The notes: generated from the letters alone by a model not told the origin. A stretch of 64,000 nucleotides of DNA from Kalaharituber pfeilii (GCA_015179045.1 WHUZ01000066.1:186001-250000); one strand, 5' to 3'. Counted from the first letter of the stretch, positions 42,157 through 52,582 are shown. Program-made: numbers and translations.

Positions 42157-42910
42157 TTACATCTTCAGCGACCCAAAAAATCCTCCCAACACATCCACCA
42201 TCTCCACGTTCTCCTGCTGTTTCAGCCATTTCTTCTCATCTATGTCTTCCCATCTTCCCCATCCTTCTGGATACTCTATCTCCTCGCACCTGAATGCCAG
42301 GTGGTCCGCCGTCTGTCTCTGGCCGCACTCGCACCTGCTCCCTTCCTCCGCCTTCCCTATCTTAATGTCCCACTCTTCTCCCATCCCCTTCCCCGTCCTC
42401 ACCCTGGTGAAGGCAGTGGCTGCCCCCCTGCTCCACCTCATCACCGACCCCCCCCGTACCCCACTTCTCTCCTCTCCGCTGCGCGCAGTTTTTTCCACTT
42501 CTGGCGCAAACCTCCCTCTGTCACCACTGCCTTCCCTATCCTGTCCGCCGCCTTTTTTGCTTCGGCGTCCGCCGCCTCATTGCCGGCGATGCCAATGTGC
42601 GCCTTCACCCACATCAGCTTGACGTCCCCCCCCCTCCTCCTTCTTTTCGCAATCTCATCCACCACCCTCTTTAGGTCCCCGGTTCGTGCCTTCCCTGTCC
42701 TTACCGCCTTCCTCACCGCCGCAATCGCTGCCTGTGAGTCCGTTAGAATGACCAGGTTAGCCGGTGCCAGTACCGCTCTCTCCATCCCCTTTCTCATGCC
42801 CTTCACTTCTCCATCCCATACCGTCACCCCGTCCCCATTTCTTCTCCCCCTCCCCATCCCATTTCCAATACCCTCCCCCACCCTCCCTTTCTCGTTCATG
42901 CTACCATCTG
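42157..42910 (-). pseudogene. LINE-2b RNase H and zinc-knuckle frames
   Basis: Two overlapping frames (42441-42899 and 42157-42498) give RNase H: CTDGSMNEKGRVGEG (just upstream of the first Met), LTDSQAAIAAVRKAV, and LMWVKAHIGIAGNEAADAEA with the final Asp. A frameshift near 42470 follows, then SVMRWSRGAATAFTRVRTGK and the knuckle CECGQRQTADHLAFRC (C-x-C-x7-H-x4-C) and the stop. This one-residue spacing of the first Cys pair separates LINE-2 from LINE-1 (CxxC). Confidence 0.87.
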
Positions 42911-43854
42911 TGCATACCGCCCCTCCCCCTTGTGTCGCCCAAAAGATTGAGGACTCTCACTCTTCCACGCCCCCCCCCTCTACGCCCTTCTCTCACCACT
43001 TCCTCCACCTCTACTTTTGAGCACCTCCCTCCCCATGACACCTCGTCAACCCCTTCCGGCATGACAAAGCTCACCATACTCTGTGTTCCTGCTACTGACT
43101 CAAAACCGTCCTTCTTTTGCGCCGCCCATCCTACACTCCAATCTCTCCAGTCCCTACCCTGCTCCTCCACGTCCCCTTCTCCTCTGAAGTCCTCAGTCCA
43201 AATGTCACCGCAGCCTTCTGGATCTCCCATACTTCTCGCCACCAGCCTCGCCTGTGCGGCATCCAAAGCTGTCTCCGCACTCTCCACTCCGGCAATCCAT
43301 TTGACCTTCTGCGCTGCTGCTCCGTGGACTGCGCCCGTCGCCTTCCTCAGTACCTGGTACTGAATCTTCTCCATTTCTCTTCTCCACTCCTTCTGTCCAC
43401 GCCATCCGATCTCCGACCCCCACATCATCACTGCCCTTATCATCCCCGTAGACAACTGCCTCCCACTTCGCGGGCTCATACCCCACTGTCCTGCGCCCAC
43501 CCCCATCATCGCGCCAGTGAGCTTCCTCGCCTTCTCTATCCTCGCCTTCCAATGGAAATCGAAATCTAGAGTTGAGTCGAAGATGACCCCCAGCCATTTC
43601 ACCTTCTCTACCTCTCTCCTCCTCCTATTCCCCTTTCCAAACACGATGTCCTCGTGTTTTGTTTGCTCCAGAGGCACCCCCCACTTGTCTGCTACCTGCC
43701 GCGTGATCCTACCCAGCTTCACTCTCAGTCTTTCTTGGTCCCTCGTCCCCTCCCAGCCCCATGCCGTTACATTGATATCGTCCACGTATGACGGGACTTC
43801 GCACTCCACCTCCGGGCATTCCTTCCTCAACGTCTCCTCCAAGTCCTCCACCAT
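42901..43854 (-). pseudogene. LINE-2b reverse transcriptase C-terminal frame (317 aa)
   Basis: Begins just before SYVDDINVTAWG (YVDD catalytic box). It continues LEQTKHEDIVFGKGNRRRRE, VKWLGVIFDSTLDFDFHWKA, MMGVGAGQWGMSPRSGRQLS and VLRKATGAVHGAAAQKVKWI, the palm-thumb region of non-LTR RT. The frame drifts out of the RNase H frame near 42960, where a TGA also replaces a Trp codon relative to LINE-2a. The first Met is not a biological start. Confidence 0.87.
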
Positions 43855-43885
43855 CGGTGCCAGCCATATGAACGTTCGGCGCCTC

Positions 43886-44188
43886 TAGGGCTTGTGGACT
43901 GATGCTACTGGGCTGAAATCACAAACATGCTAAGGGTTTGCTGAGGGAACAGGTATAGTATACCTACGAAAATATCGGGATTGAGTATATTTTTGACGAA
44001 AGAATGGTTAGCATCAGATCCCATAGCTCATGCTGAATGATGAGTATATCTGCACCCTCTCCCTGCCATAGCGAATAGCAACAAGCGGGGGCTACGTAAT
44101 AAACACAAAAAATAAAATATCCATAAGTTTTCAATTGTAACCCTGGAAGCTTAACCGATGGTGGGCTTAATGTAAGTCGATATCGATC
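43886..44188. other. Spacer with a degenerate family-A tail
   Basis: Around 44053-44112 the plus strand carries CCCTGCCATAGCGAATAGCA, ACAAGCGGGGGCTACGTAAT and an A-rich end, a worn family-A core with no convincing TSD. Nothing else is recognisable. Confidence 0.6.
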
Positions 44189-44198
44189 ATATGAGCCT

Positions 44199-44259
44199 AT
44201 CGCCATAGCCCTCAGGGCGGCACGCGATTAACGATATTAAAAAAAACAGAAAAAAGTTG
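44199..44259 (+). mobile_element. Family-B micro-retroposon (61 bp)
   Basis: ATCGCCATAGCCCTCAGGGC, GGCACGCGATTAACGATATT and an interrupted A tract. The TSD ATATGAGCCT lies at 44189-44198 and 44260-44269. It starts exactly at the ATCGC/GCGAT stem; the inner helix is GCCC/GGGC with loop TCA. Confidence 0.9.
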
Positions 44260-44274
44260 ATATGAGCCTTTTCT

Positions 44275-45170
44275 TTGAAAGTCTGACACAAAAATTGTTA
44301 GTCCCACGTGTCGCGCCAATTGAATCAAGACAAGGAACTACCTGTGATATTTCACCTGGACAGCACTCGTAGCTAACCGGTATAAGATACTGGTAATTAA
44401 AGATAAGAAAATTGAAAACTGTGAACAATACGATTAGCACACAATGCGTGTTAAGTGTGCAGGGAGAATGGACTTAGGTTACTGTATCCAGGGGGGCTTT
44501 CTTTCCCGTAACCCCGCGTGAAGCTGTTTGCCCATGGCAGGGCACCTAGGGGATTTAAGGAGACGTTGTTTTCTCGACCAGGTCGCAGATTTCCTTCCGT
44601 TTTGGAGAATTTCAGCCGCTTGCGAGCACCTTTGCGTCTGTCTTTGAGAGAGGAGAAAGGGACCGGAGGGGAGAAAGAAGGGGAGGCATCCCAGGCTACG
44701 CAAACCTTTCAGCCTGAGCCTATTGTAGTGTCTCCTAAGGCGCCTTCCTGCGAAGTTACCCCACAGCTGGCTATAATTAAGATGAGATGCTTGGTAGGAA
44801 CATCTTTCCTGGGCGGACCTCGCATGTCTCCACATGCGCGAACGCTCCATGAGCACGCACCAGAGGCTGTATTACAGCAGCTAGTCTCCGCCGGATCGCA
44901 GAAACTACCCGGGAGGCTGCAGTAGCAAAAATCCAATGAGTGTTGTACTCCGGGTATGGTTTAAGTGAGGTAGTAAGACAGCTTCAATTTGAAGCTACGA
45001 GGTGCTTGGAGAAGAGGTGCTACGTTTCTGAACCCGAATGATGATGGCCCTGAATGACGCTTTAGAGAACGGGATCTGGTTGCTATCAGCATTATTCCAT
45101 ATGTTTGATACTATTTCACCATTACCTATCGCGGGATCAAGCGCGTCAAATGTTTAGCCTGCCTCCCTAC
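44275..45170. other. No convincing gene; one tail-less family-A core
   Basis: At 44509-44548 the minus strand reads CCCTGCCATGGGCAAACAGC, TTCACGCGGGGTTACGGG, a family-A core without poly(A). ORFs at 44518-44925 (plus) and 44479-44856 (minus) are mutually overlapping and unrecognised. Confidence 0.5.
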
Positions 45171-45184
45171 GCCTAGCAAGACTA

Positions 45185-45242
45185 TTTTTTTTTTTATATA
45201 TATCATTAATCGCGTGTCGCCCTTAGGGCTATGGCGATAATG
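45185..45242 (-). mobile_element. Family-B micro-retroposon (58 bp)
   Basis: On the minus strand: TTATCGCCATAGCCCTAAGG, GCGACACGCGATTAATGATA, TATAT and an A tract. A short TSD AGACTA lies at 45179-45184 and 45243-45248. The 5' end lies two to three bases from the ATCGC stem. Confidence 0.85.
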
Positions 45243-45249
45243 AGACTAG

Positions 45250-47148
45250 GCGTAACCTCGGACGGAGCTCGAGTATTAGAGGCTAAGGTGGTGTGTGTTG
45301 ATGAGGCTCAGGACGGGGAGGAATACGAGAGAAAGGCCGAGAAGGTGATGAGTTAGTGGCGTTTGGTGAAGAAGAACCACAAAAAACACAAGGAGACGGA
45401 GGTTGGAATTGTCTAGAACTGACAAGACAGCCCCAGACAGTTGGCTGGCCCTCAAAGTCCGTACCGCGAACAAGGACAAATCTGAGTGCCTGCTTTCGTG
45501 CAATATCAATCGTATTTTGGTCGCCGAGACCCCCGTGCGAGTGCCAGGCCTTCCCTTTCAACTGTTTGTGCTTCGTCTCTCCGGCGGACCATTCTCGGTG
45601 TCACAGGAGGACGAGAAGCGGGACTGTCATTTACAGGCGAGGCACCTGTTCGCGGAAGAGAGTGCAAGGGCACCGCTTGATGCCAGAACCAGTAGTGCTA
45701 GTGTGCAGCGCAGGACTGGTAGGGGTCATATGATTCTGTAGAAAGACCTGCACCGTATTCCCGTATAGGAAAACCGTCAATATACCCCTTGCTCGTTAGT
45801 AGTTGGGACTTGGAATAACCATTTTTCGGATTGCGAAAGAAAATAAGAAACCTGTGCCAGTTGTTGTCGCTAGCGAGGCTGCTGTAGAACTAACTCCGTC
45901 TAGTTCGCCCCTCAAGGTACTGCACGTGATACGTGCGTTATTGTATAAAACAGGAATATTCGACTGTAGTTGTTGCCTAAAGCCCAATGATCAAAGGCTG
46001 CATAGGCTATAGCTATCTCTATTCTCGATAATAAGGACCATCAGCATACATCTTGGGCAGTTCTGACAAAATCTTCGTTATTAAATTAACAAGCATGAGG
46101 CTGTCCTCGGGTCTTCACCTACCTCCAGTATCGCCCCCACTAATTTCCTACCGTGTAAGCCACATCAATGATGTAACAGCCGGACGTTAAATCAGACCTT
46201 TCAACAGGATCGTGTGGTCCCATTCTAATGCGGGTCACAAACGAATAGATGAGAAAGGTGTTGTTCAAATGGCTTGAGAAGAGAAGCGCATACTCATGGT
46301 ATTCATTGATAATGTAGGTAGACACGACGTGCAGCCCTCGCAATTATGGATATATGGTGTTGTTATATTATGGTTAAGTATGATGCTGCTGGGGGTGGTA
46401 TAGCATCCTACCCAGGGGGTGGTAGGCCAGCGACAATGTCGGTAGCAACGAAGGAGAAGAAGGAAACAAAGGATGGAGTCAAGTGTGGCACCCATACAAA
46501 AGTGTTTGCTGCCTAGTCTCGTGCCCAGCCACTAGTATTTGCTGCCCTGCGATGGCGAACCGCTGCTAACGATGTGAAAAAAAAAAGCTGTGTAGGCTTA
46601 CTAAGCAGGTGTCGTTTGTATCAGTATCAGAAAAACAAGCAGGCTCAAACCACAAGAGCCATCGGAATGTTTTCCGTACAGCAATTGTGTGAACGATCGA
46701 ACCTGCGTTGGCTTTCCGCAAGACCAACATTGAAGCGCTTCAATGCCATATTGAATTTAACTGCCTGTTTCTGAACACAATTTAAAAGGTGTGCTCAGAA
46801 ATCTCTTGTTACGCTGCTACATATCCGAAGGTTTGCTTGATTTCAGATATATAGACCAATACCTGATTCAAGGCGTGCAGTGAAACGATTATTGATTTTG
46901 CGATTACATTTTATCCTTACACGACATAACATACCTTGGAGCGGTGAACAGTGATAGAATAGTTGTAGAGCTTGTTCCCTTAAGTGCGACACTGAAGTAT
47001 TTACGGGTTCGTACCTAAACCTGGGAGGTTTGGTATTATGCACTAGGTCAACCTTTAAATACTTCCCTCAAAAATGGCTATAGAAACAGGGACAAAGTGC
47101 ACTTCCAGCAAAGATAGAGCATGAAGATCACTGGCAGAAATACAGTCG
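45250..47148. other. No convincing gene; one degenerate family-A core
   Basis: A worn core CCCTGCGATGGCGAACCGCT followed by GCTAACGATGTGA and 10 A lies at 46545-46588. ORFs at 45356-45741 overlap in three frames and are not recognised. The rest is AT-rich. Confidence 0.5.
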
Positions 47149-47161
47149 TAGGTATATAGTA

Positions 47162-47937
47162 CTTTTTTTTTTTTTTTTATAATCACATGACCCCGTATGC
47201 AGCTATTCGCCATGGCAGTGGGTCTAAACTCTCAAAGCCCGGAGGCAGGCTTATCTAACTACCCTTCCATCGCCTCCTCTACAAACGAAATCTCACCCCC
47301 TCTCCGCCACGGCGGATCGGTGGTCGTGCACATGTAGAACCGCGGGCCCTATGTATTTAAGTTTAGTTAGTTTTTTTCTTTTAAATAAACCCTCGCCATA
47401 GCCCGTAGGGCGGCATGCGAGTAATGAAATTCCAAAAAAAAAAAAAAAAAATCTCCGCCACGGCTCCCCGTGGCACTGAAAATAGCTACATCAAGCCTCC
47501 GCCGCCACCTTCGAACAAACGAAAAAACGCCCCTCCCCTTCTCATGTTCTCAGCGCCTTAAAAAACTCCTCCAGTACGTCGACTTCCTCCCCGTTCTCCT
47601 GCCGTTCTACCCACCTCCTTCTGTCTATATCCAGCCACTCCTCCCAGCCTTCTGGATATCTCACCTCTTCACACCTGAATGCCAGGTGGTCCGCTGTTTG
47701 TTTCAGCCCGCACCTACACAAGCTCCCCTCCGCCGCTTTCCCTATTTTCACCTCCCACTCCTTACTCATCCCCTTCCCCGTTCTCAGTCTTGTGAAGGTG
47801 GTAGCTGCTCCCCTGCTCCACCCCATCACCGCACCCCCTCCGAAGCCTAGCTCCCTTCTTTCCGCTGCGCGCAGTCTCCTCCACTTCTGCCGCAGCCCCC
47901 CTTCGGTCACCACCGACCTTCCTATCTTGTCCGCCGC
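47162..47937 (-). mobile_element. LINE-2c, short copy with TSD, itself invaded
   Basis: The minus strand enters RNase H just before GRSVVTEGGLRQKWRRL. It continues AVMGWSRGAATTFTRLRTGK, the knuckle CRCGLKQTADHLAFRC and the stop near 47540, then a 3' UTR and family-A tail (core near 47183-47225) with poly(T) at 47163-47179. A perfect 12-bp TSD AGGTATATAGTA lies at 47150-47161 and 47938-47949. The 3' UTR is interrupted by a LINE-1 tail insertion at 47314-47451. The 123-residue frame at 47542-47913 is still open. Confidence 0.95.
47314..47451 (+). mobile_element. LINE-1 3'-UTR retroposon inside LINE-2c (138 bp)
   Basis: The insert carries about 85 nt of LINE-1 3' UTR and CCCTCGCCATAGCCCGTAGG, GCGGCATGCGAGTAATGAAA, then an A tract. 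A perfect 13-bp TSD TCTCCGCCACGGC lies at 47301-47313 and 47452-47464. It is intermediate in length between LINE copies and micro-elements, a B-type insertion that does not begin at the hairpin. Confidence 0.95.
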
Positions 47938-48629
47938 AGGTATATAGTAAAATGAGGAAGTAGGGGCATGTAAACAAAGAATAATCTCGGAAGTAGTGTG
48001 GAACTTTGGTGGTCGTCACGCATGTACTGTCGGAACATTACATCCGTTGCCACCTGTTGCTATTATTATTGTTCTCTGTTATTGTGTCGTTCCACTCATG
48101 CATTTAACCTCGCTATTGGATTATGTATGAATACGCCACAACGCCAGCTTTTATGTGGCTTACGCCATGGCGTTCTCTTTGCATGCCACGCATCCCGTGC
48201 CTTTCTCACCTTTCCTGATATGATATCTTCTCTGATAATTTCCTATTCAGTCATGGTTCACAAGTCACGTTATGCTATGCTTTCTCATGTATATAAACCC
48301 GCTGTTCTTGCGACTCTACGTTCAATAGACTTAACGGTATCTCTATACTTCTATAGCCCTCACCGTGACAAAGCAGCCCTCGCAGACCCTCCCGCTCGTA
48401 TATGTACTGCATAAGAATCAAAACCATTGTGATAACCACATTCATGTTTACATAATTGTACTTGTTGTAATAGCTGGATACCGTATGAAGCGGTAGAAAT
48501 TTAAACCCGACAAGCACTTGCATCTGAAGGTCGTCACTTCCGGTCCAGGTATGGTATGCAGACTTATAGGCACCGCCCACGCCATAAGCATACACTGATC
48601 CCACCGCGAAAGTTGCGTGGGCACCGTCT

Positions 48630-49258
48630 TTGCTGTTTAAGTAGAAGATCTACCATCGTTTCCAACCTCTACACATCCAACGAGAGGGGCGCAAGAGCAC
48701 AAACACCCCCACACCCGACACCTCTGATACCCCAACCAAGACTCCCGCTGCCACCACTAGCACAAGATATGTCATCATCGTACACGGGATAGCCCTCAGG
48801 AAGAATCTGGGAACATCCGAAAATGGTTGGAGGCTGCAAATAAAGATCTGGGAAGGACAGTGGGTATTCGGTGGTTGAGAAAAAAGGACATTCTCAACAA
48901 GGAGGGAAAACTCACCAGTTCGGTCGTGGTATACTTCGGAGGAGCAAGTCGAGCTGGAAAGAGTGAGACTAGGAGGAAATGGCTGAAGTCTTGCAATTAT
49001 GAATGGGACCGGGGACGAAGATAGACTGACACTGTTTCCCTATGCCCGTAACACAGAGTTTTTCATGGGTAGTACTATGACATGGATTGAGATTTGGGTC
49101 TGGTTCTCTTATCTTTCTCGCTCTCCTACCACACTAGCAGGGACGTGGGTCACTATCGACGTTATCCTTTCTACTTTATACTTTATTCGCTATGTGCCTA
49201 AATCGCCATAGTCCATAAGGCGGCATGCGATCAATGAACCAAAAAAAAAAAAAAAAAG
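48630..49258 (+). mobile_element. ORF1-type element with family-B tail
   Basis: The plus strand carries a decayed ORF1 with YVIIVHGIALRKNLG near 48770-48810, then WLRKKDI and VRLGGN-like segments in shifting frames. These match the C-terminal half of the ORF1 at 61727-62677 and the copy at 58171-59040. The 3' end is AATCGCCATAGTCCATAAGG, CGGCATGCGATCAATGAACC and 17 A, ending at 49257. The left boundary is approximate and no TSD was identified. Confidence 0.75.
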
Positions 49259-49429
49259 CTCTGCACACCTATGCAGGAATTTCGTTTGAAAATTCTATAT
49301 AATTGGCAATATAAGCTCTTTCAATCCATGCATAACGGCCCAGTTTTTCAACTCCAGTTCCCTTCAAGGGCGTAGCGGCTGGTCTGATTCATGTTGAGCT
49401 GAACTGTGTTCATCGACGTGTGCATCAAT

Positions 49430-50101
49430 CTATTCCACCTCCCCTGCCTCCATGAACTCTTCTCCCTCATAAACTTCGCCCTGTAAACACTGCTCACAAC
49501 CGCACTCCTCCACGGGTGCCAACGCACTCCCAACTTTCAATATCCTTATCCGGCACAACCGACGCCTAAACACTTCCCAGTACTGTCGCACATTCCAAAC
49601 ATGCATATGCCATACTACCTGCCCGTCCGCACCCAACCGCCACTGAACCGGCAGCTGGTGCTGCAACACTGGATGTTCCCAACGACAGGTTCCGGTGTTG
49701 CACAGTGTGTTTATCTTCGTTTCGAGTTGTATCCATTCTGCATTCAGGTCTTCCTGTTCTTCTTCAGCTTTCTCAGCTGTTTCAGTACCCAACGGTGTGT
49801 TTTGAGTGTCCTGGATAGGCTCGAGAAGTAAGTCTCTCCAGCATATGTAGCGGATATTGACCTCTGCAGCGAAATGTACGGTGTTTCTTGGTTTCTGGCG
49901 CTTCGAAATCTGTATGACGACATCATTGACGGCGTTTCTTTTACGCTTGAGAGAATTGGAGTCTTCCACGAATTCGAATGTCACGGAGTCGTGGGATGAG
50001 TCATGTGAGGTCTTTAGGCGTTTGTCGGAGGACATGGGTTGCTGGGTGAGCATTGAGGTCGCCTTCGTTGAAACCTGGGTTCTTCCAAGTGCAATCGACA
50101 T
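49430..50101 (-). CDS. Hypothetical protein with TVHFAAE motif (223 aa)
   Basis: This is an open 223-residue frame. The N-terminus is Ser/Thr-rich with a second Met at about residue 23 (MSSDKRLKTSHDSS). A basic segment SLKRKRNAVNDVVIQISKRQ is followed by PRNTVHFAAEVNIRYICW near residues 75-92. An acidic stretch AEKAEEEQEDLNAEW, then NTGTCRWEHPVLQHQLPVQW and a Cys-containing C-terminus (ECGCEQC) follow. I recognise no domain. The basic block, V-x-FAAE and NTG....HPVL..PV order parallels the 8784-9287 protein. A truncated micro-element sits 60 bp upstream of its start. Introns cannot be excluded. Confidence 0.6.
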   Translation of the reverse strand: MSIALGRTQVSTKATSMLTQQPMSSDKRLKTSHDSSHDSVTFEFVEDSNSLKRKRNAVNDVVIQISKRQKPRNTVHFAAEVNIRYICWRDLLLEPIQDTQNTPLGTETAEKAEEEQEDLNAEWIQLETKINTLCNTGTCRWEHPVLQHQLPVQWRLGADGQVVWHMHVWNVRQYWEVFRRRLCRIRILKVGSALAPVEECGCEQCLQGEVYEGEEFMEAGEVE

Positions 50102-50160
50102 TTCTGGTGGTGTTAGCTTGTGGATGATGGCAATAAGAACACTTTTTTTTCCCTTCGTAT

Positions 50161-50200
50161 ATAGGGCGGCATGCGAGTACTGATATATATAAAAAAAAAA
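50161..50200 (+). mobile_element. Truncated family-B micro-retroposon (40 bp)
   Basis: Only ATAGGGCGGCATGCGAGTAC, TGATATATAT and 10 A are present: the 3' arm of the hairpin without its 5' arm. The TSD is TTCCCTTCGTAT (left, to 50160) against TTTCCTTCGTAT (50201-50212), with one difference. It lies just upstream of the 49430-50101 gene on that gene's minus strand, so it may sit in its 5' UTR or promoter. Confidence 0.9.
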
Positions 50201-50214
50201 TTTCCTTCGTATTC

Positions 50215-51110
50215 AGCCCTGCTAAATATGACCAGGCCGAATTAACATGCATGTGTATTAGATGCTGTTGATGGTAGAAAGTCATGAACAAAAACCACAC
50301 TTACGGAAGGAAGAATAGTAGATATTGGCAGTAATGGGAACTGTCGGGAGAGAGGAAGTGTTACGATAGAGGTTCTGACGAAAACGCGACGTTTGGATAT
50401 CTAAAACAGTGGCGCCGGATGCGCTATGGAAACGGTTAATATTTTGGAAGAGTGAACAGCGAAAGGAGTTCTTAAGTGGAGAAGAGGGCCTGTAAGACAA
50501 GGTTGGTATCGCAAGTACGAAGTCCCGATGGGGGTTTTGCATGCAGGCTATGAAAAAGTACTACTAGCTTGATTTGTTTATGCCAGCAGCCGTCATGGGA
50601 TAACTAGGTTTTGGTGGAACCTCGATTGCGTTTATTTAATTTTCTTTTTTTTTCTTTGGGGGGGCGGAGGGAAGACAGTCTGATTGGGAGAAATGTGGTG
50701 CTGCGCGATTAATCGTCGCAATATCGTCGTGACCAAGATTCAAGTCGTGTAACGGACAAGGGGCTCGCTAATATTGGTCCAAATAGATTATCGTTCTGCG
50801 CTAGACGCTCGCCTTAACATTCTGATTATCACCAGTCGCCTGCAGTTATACTAGCCTCCCACATACTGTTGGCAAATGAAATCACCTTGCAGAAAACCTG
50901 GTGGAGACTAGGAGCTTGGTATGAGACTAGATGGAGAAGAAGATTGCGATACAATGCGACGACGCCATTGGGATAATGAAAGTACCAGTAATAGCTTCCA
51001 TTATGCTTGTATGTCCTTTTAAGTGTTTGTGACACCGCTACAGCTTGCTTATGCTGACATGACTGCGCATTGTAGAGCAGTAGTTATGTATTCTACATTC
51101 ATCTGTACCA
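50215..51110. other. No convincing gene
   Basis: ORFs at 50282-50542 and 50829-51035 (minus) show no domain. The stretch contains a T-rich and G-rich tract near 50640-50670 and nothing else I can name. Confidence 0.45.
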
Positions 51111-51117
51111 ACAATAA

Positions 51118-51229
51118 GGCTCAGTGGTCTAATGGGGAGGACACCCACTAGATAAGGCTACATCCTGCGAGGTAAAAGCAGGGTTGAGGTATGAGGTGGG
51201 GAATCTGGGTTCAAGTCCCAGCCGAGCCA
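51118..51229 (+). other. tRNA-like repeat unit 1, insert in the anticodon arm
   Basis: GGCTCAG pairs with CCGAGCC except for one A-C mismatch. A D-arm-like GGTCTAATGGGGAGGAC (A box), an anticodon stem CCCAC/GTGGG, and a T arm CTGGGTTCAAGTCCCAG (B box) follow, with A as discriminator. Between TAGATA and the 3' half of the anticodon stem lie about 40 extra bases. The nucleotide expected to be U33 is not T, so I do not assign an anticodon. CTTTTTCTTTTT directly after the unit is a pol III terminator. Confidence 0.65.
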
Positions 51230-51475
51230 ACTTTTTCTTTTTGCCGCTGATCCCAATTCCTGCAACCATGTATTCGTGAGCGTGGACCGTGGCGTCTCTG
51301 CGTTTTAATTGTGATTTATCTGAGGTTCTCCTCCGACGCCAACAACATACACCAGCCCTCTGTGTGCCACCAACGTATATAAATGATACTTAGCATTGCA
51401 ATAACCTTCGCACACCCACCTCCCCAGTTATAAATTGTTTAAATTTCTGCCTGTCCATGCGTCTCATGCTTCCAC

Positions 51476-51546
51476 TCTTCCCTGCCATAGGTTTGTAGCT
51501 TGCATGTGGGGTTATGTGAAGCCAAAAAAAAAAAAAAAAAAGAAGA
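51476..51546 (+). mobile_element. Degenerate family-A micro-retroposon
   Basis: CCCTGCCATAGGTTTGTAGC, TTGCATGTGGGGTTATGTGA and about 18 A. A short duplicate TTCCAC at 51470-51475 and 51547-51552 is a weak TSD. The core has lost several bases relative to the consensus. Confidence 0.65.
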
Positions 51547-51599
51547 TTCCACCTCAATCTCCCAGCCGGATAGCAACAGCGTATTCTTTAGTCAGAATT

Positions 51600-52480
51600 C
51601 CTGCAACAGCTCGGCTTCTCGTGGGACAATATTGGCCTCAGACTAATTACCTATTATGATTACGTGCTATTCCATAATAAAGGAAGGGCAAGGTTCCATT
51701 CGTAAGTATTTTGCAAAGGGCCCTTAGTATAGAGTCATTAAATTTGGATTGCTTGAAGCAATGCATGAATTGTGACTTTTGTACGCCCTATAAAAGTAAC
51801 AGAAAACATGAGACATAGCTACGGCAGGTGTTTTTGAATGTCCACCAAATGTCTTAACAATTGCATTCAAATTTTGGTAGTAGGAAATTATAGTTCACTT
51901 GGGTCTCAAGGAGTAATGGTCCGTGTTAAAGTCAAACTTGTATATTTACCTCCGCACTTCTCTAGGTTTGGTAGGTACGGCTGATGGTTACTGCAATAAT
52001 GAACTTTCCATTCTGAAACCCCAACCACGTCATTGTTCTCTGCAAGGTCCTTCTTACCAACTCCAGCTTCTACTCTCCACCCGTCCGATCCAACAACTGA
52101 GTCAGTTTTCCAACTAGTCAGTGTCGGTCATTCAGTGCTCTTATTCATTTCGAACCATCTGCAAAACCCTGGACCGATTGGTATGGTTACTTTGTTGACT
52201 CTCTGTATTAGCATCTCCTCATTCAAATTAAATATCTTCACCGCGAATTCCACGCCGTACATCACCGCATTGCATCGTTTTGGGTACCCCCATAGTAGAT
52301 ACCTCCGATCCCAATCCGGAGTCCTCATGCTTTACCCTTACCATATGCCTGAGCAGTTAACGAAAAGCGTTTTTCTAAGCATGCGCAGGTTTGGGACCGA
52401 GATGGGCATATCATCGAGGTGAAGTCTCCCCATTGGGCACCAGAGACATACTCCTAGCAAGCTCTGAGCCAGTAATTGAT
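51600..52480. repeat. Part of a larger duplicated block (matches 56040-56340)
   Basis: Pieces near 51590-51650 (TTCCTGCAACAGCTCGGCTT, GGCCTCAGACTA) and 52290-52450 (TACCCTTACCATATGCCTGA, CATGCGCAGGTTTGGGACCG, GAGATGGGCATATC) match 56140-56330. That copy reads TTCTTGCAACAGCTCGATTT, GCCCTTACCACATACCTGCG and CATGCACAGGCATGGGACCG. Both blocks adjoin a tRNA-like unit. No gene is apparent. Confidence 0.6.
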
Positions 52481-52582
52481 ACTTGCCTCCGAGCATCGAG
52501 GGCTTAGGCGCAGGGCCCTGCCATGGTGAACTGCTGTATGCGGGATTATGTGATTATATATGAAAAAAAAAAAAAAAAAAAA
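52480..52582 (+). mobile_element. Family-A micro-retroposon, extended 5' part
   Basis: CATCGAGGGCTTAGGCGCAG, GGCCCTGCCATGGTGAACTG, CTGTATGCGGGATTATGTGA, TTATATATG and 20 A. The sequence before the core resembles the LINE-2 3' UTR segment present at 11005-11040, so the unit starts upstream of the hairpin. TSD is unclear. Confidence 0.75.

Larger units (their letters stand above)
41921..43871 (-). mobile_element. LINE-2b, 5'-truncated copy with TSD (1.95 kb)
   Basis: On the minus strand: RT from just before YVDDINVTAWG, the thumb/connection, RNase H, knuckle and stop near 42160. A ~220-bp 3' UTR follows with hairpin GGGTCTATCATAGACCC, the family-A core (CCCTGCCTTGGCGAACAGCT, GCATGCGGGGTCATGTGATT) and poly(T) at 41921-41944. 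The TSD is ACGTTCGGTGCCTC (41907-41920) and ACGTTCGGCGCCTC (43872-43885), 14 bp with one transition. The TSD defines the copy precisely and ties the family-A tail to LINE-2. Confidence 0.95.

Noticed and set aside
44509..44548. Family-A core as a further insertion
   Set aside because: There is no poly(A) and no TSD, so it is recorded only as a degenerate core within the spacer.
51118..51229. Calling the tRNA-like units a specific tRNA (Pro, Leu, Ile or Ser were tried)
   Set aside because: No register gives a T at position 33 together with a well-paired anticodon stem, so no isotype can be defended.
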